Positions 5,184-5,326 of a DNA stretch of 5,326 bases are shown piece after piece. The stretch covers positions 1 through 5,326 of the forward strand of contig JANMNE010000116.1 of NCBI GenBank assembly GCA_031373785.1. Reading direction: 5' to 3'. Each line of letters begins with the position of its first letter. Positions within the stretch are counted from its first letter, which is position 1. This stretch comes from JAENVT01 sp031373785 (GTDB taxonomy: Bacteria; Actinomycetota; Acidimicrobiia; Acidimicrobiales; Ilumatobacteraceae). Under the pieces are notes generated by a model, which saw only the letters and a program-made list of their open reading frames with translations, searched no databases and was not told the DNA's origin. Both the position numbers and the translations under genes were made by a program.

Positions 5184-5326
5184 AATGAGTGACGCCATCT
5201 TCATCGGGGTGATGATCGTGTTCTTCCTGCTCTGCACGTTGTACGTGCAGCTGTGTGACCGCATGATCGGATCCGACGAACTGGCCAGGCCTGCCCAGGG
5301 CACCGACAGCGATCCTGACGGTGAGC
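5184..5326 (+). CDS. Small single-span membrane protein, possibly leader gene of a kdp operon, 3' partial
   Basis: 47 codons are visible from ATG 5184 and the frame is still open at the window edge. The sequence begins MSDAIFIGVMIVFFLLCTLY, a single hydrophobic helix at about residues 4-23. VQLCDRMIGSDE (21-32) follows, then a hydrophilic Pro/Asp-rich tail. Small proteins with a one-helix start and a Tyr-Val-x-x-Cys-Asp-Arg type segment are, as I recall, commonly found directly before kdpF/kdpA in Actinobacteria, so this may be the first gene of a high-affinity potassium-ATPase operon lying to the right. That is inference; no kdp gene is in the window. It is too long and too hydrophilic at its C-terminus to be KdpF itself (about 30 residues). 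It is transcribed away from the mutase cluster. Confidence 0.7.

Noticed and set aside
5130..5303. N-terminal extension of the mutase frame to ATG 5303
   Set aside because: It is antisense to the small membrane gene and its AGGAGG, and has no fold-like pattern.

Overview
The window looks like GC-rich actinobacterial DNA (Actinomycetota; an acidimicrobial or similar lineage is possible, but I cannot fix the genus). The evidence is the high-GC third codon positions, a GAF-ANTAR regulator, an F420-type luciferase-like oxidoreductase, an SCO6745/SalK-like protein, and a small membrane protein of the kind found ahead of actinobacterial kdp genes.

Left, plus strand (1-987): the C-terminal part of a GAF-ANTAR RNA-binding antiterminator (ends at 502, runs off the left edge), a 131-nt regulatory gap, and a 117-aa STAS-domain anti-sigma-factor antagonist (634-987) with a good Shine-Dalgarno, a plausible sigma70-like promoter and a 13-bp inverted repeat over the predicted transcription start. 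Both are signalling proteins.

Centre, minus strand (1007 to about 4991): a compact co-directional cluster read right to left. It starts with a glutamate-mutase-like cobalamin protein (barrel plus B12 domain in one chain). Then come a VOC/glyoxalase remnant whose ATG overlaps the mutase stop (ATGA), a GNAT acetyltransferase with its catalytic middle missing, an intact LLM-class F420-type oxidoreductase, and an intact SCO6745-family protein. Gaps are 51 nt or less, so it is probably one transcript. The cluster converges on the STAS gene with a 19-nt gap.

Right edge, plus strand (5184 to end): a small single-span membrane protein with an excellent AGGAGG, diverging from the mutase and probably leading into a kdp potassium-ATPase operon outside the window. 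The divergent region holds short CGTGA(A)G repeats spaced 11, 21 and 11 bp.

The most notable points are the damaged 3.3-2.75 kb stretch (two adjacent broken enzyme genes next to intact ones), the mutase with altered B12-binding motif residues and no clear start codon, and the helically phased repeats. I see no mobile element, CRISPR array, tRNA or rRNA.
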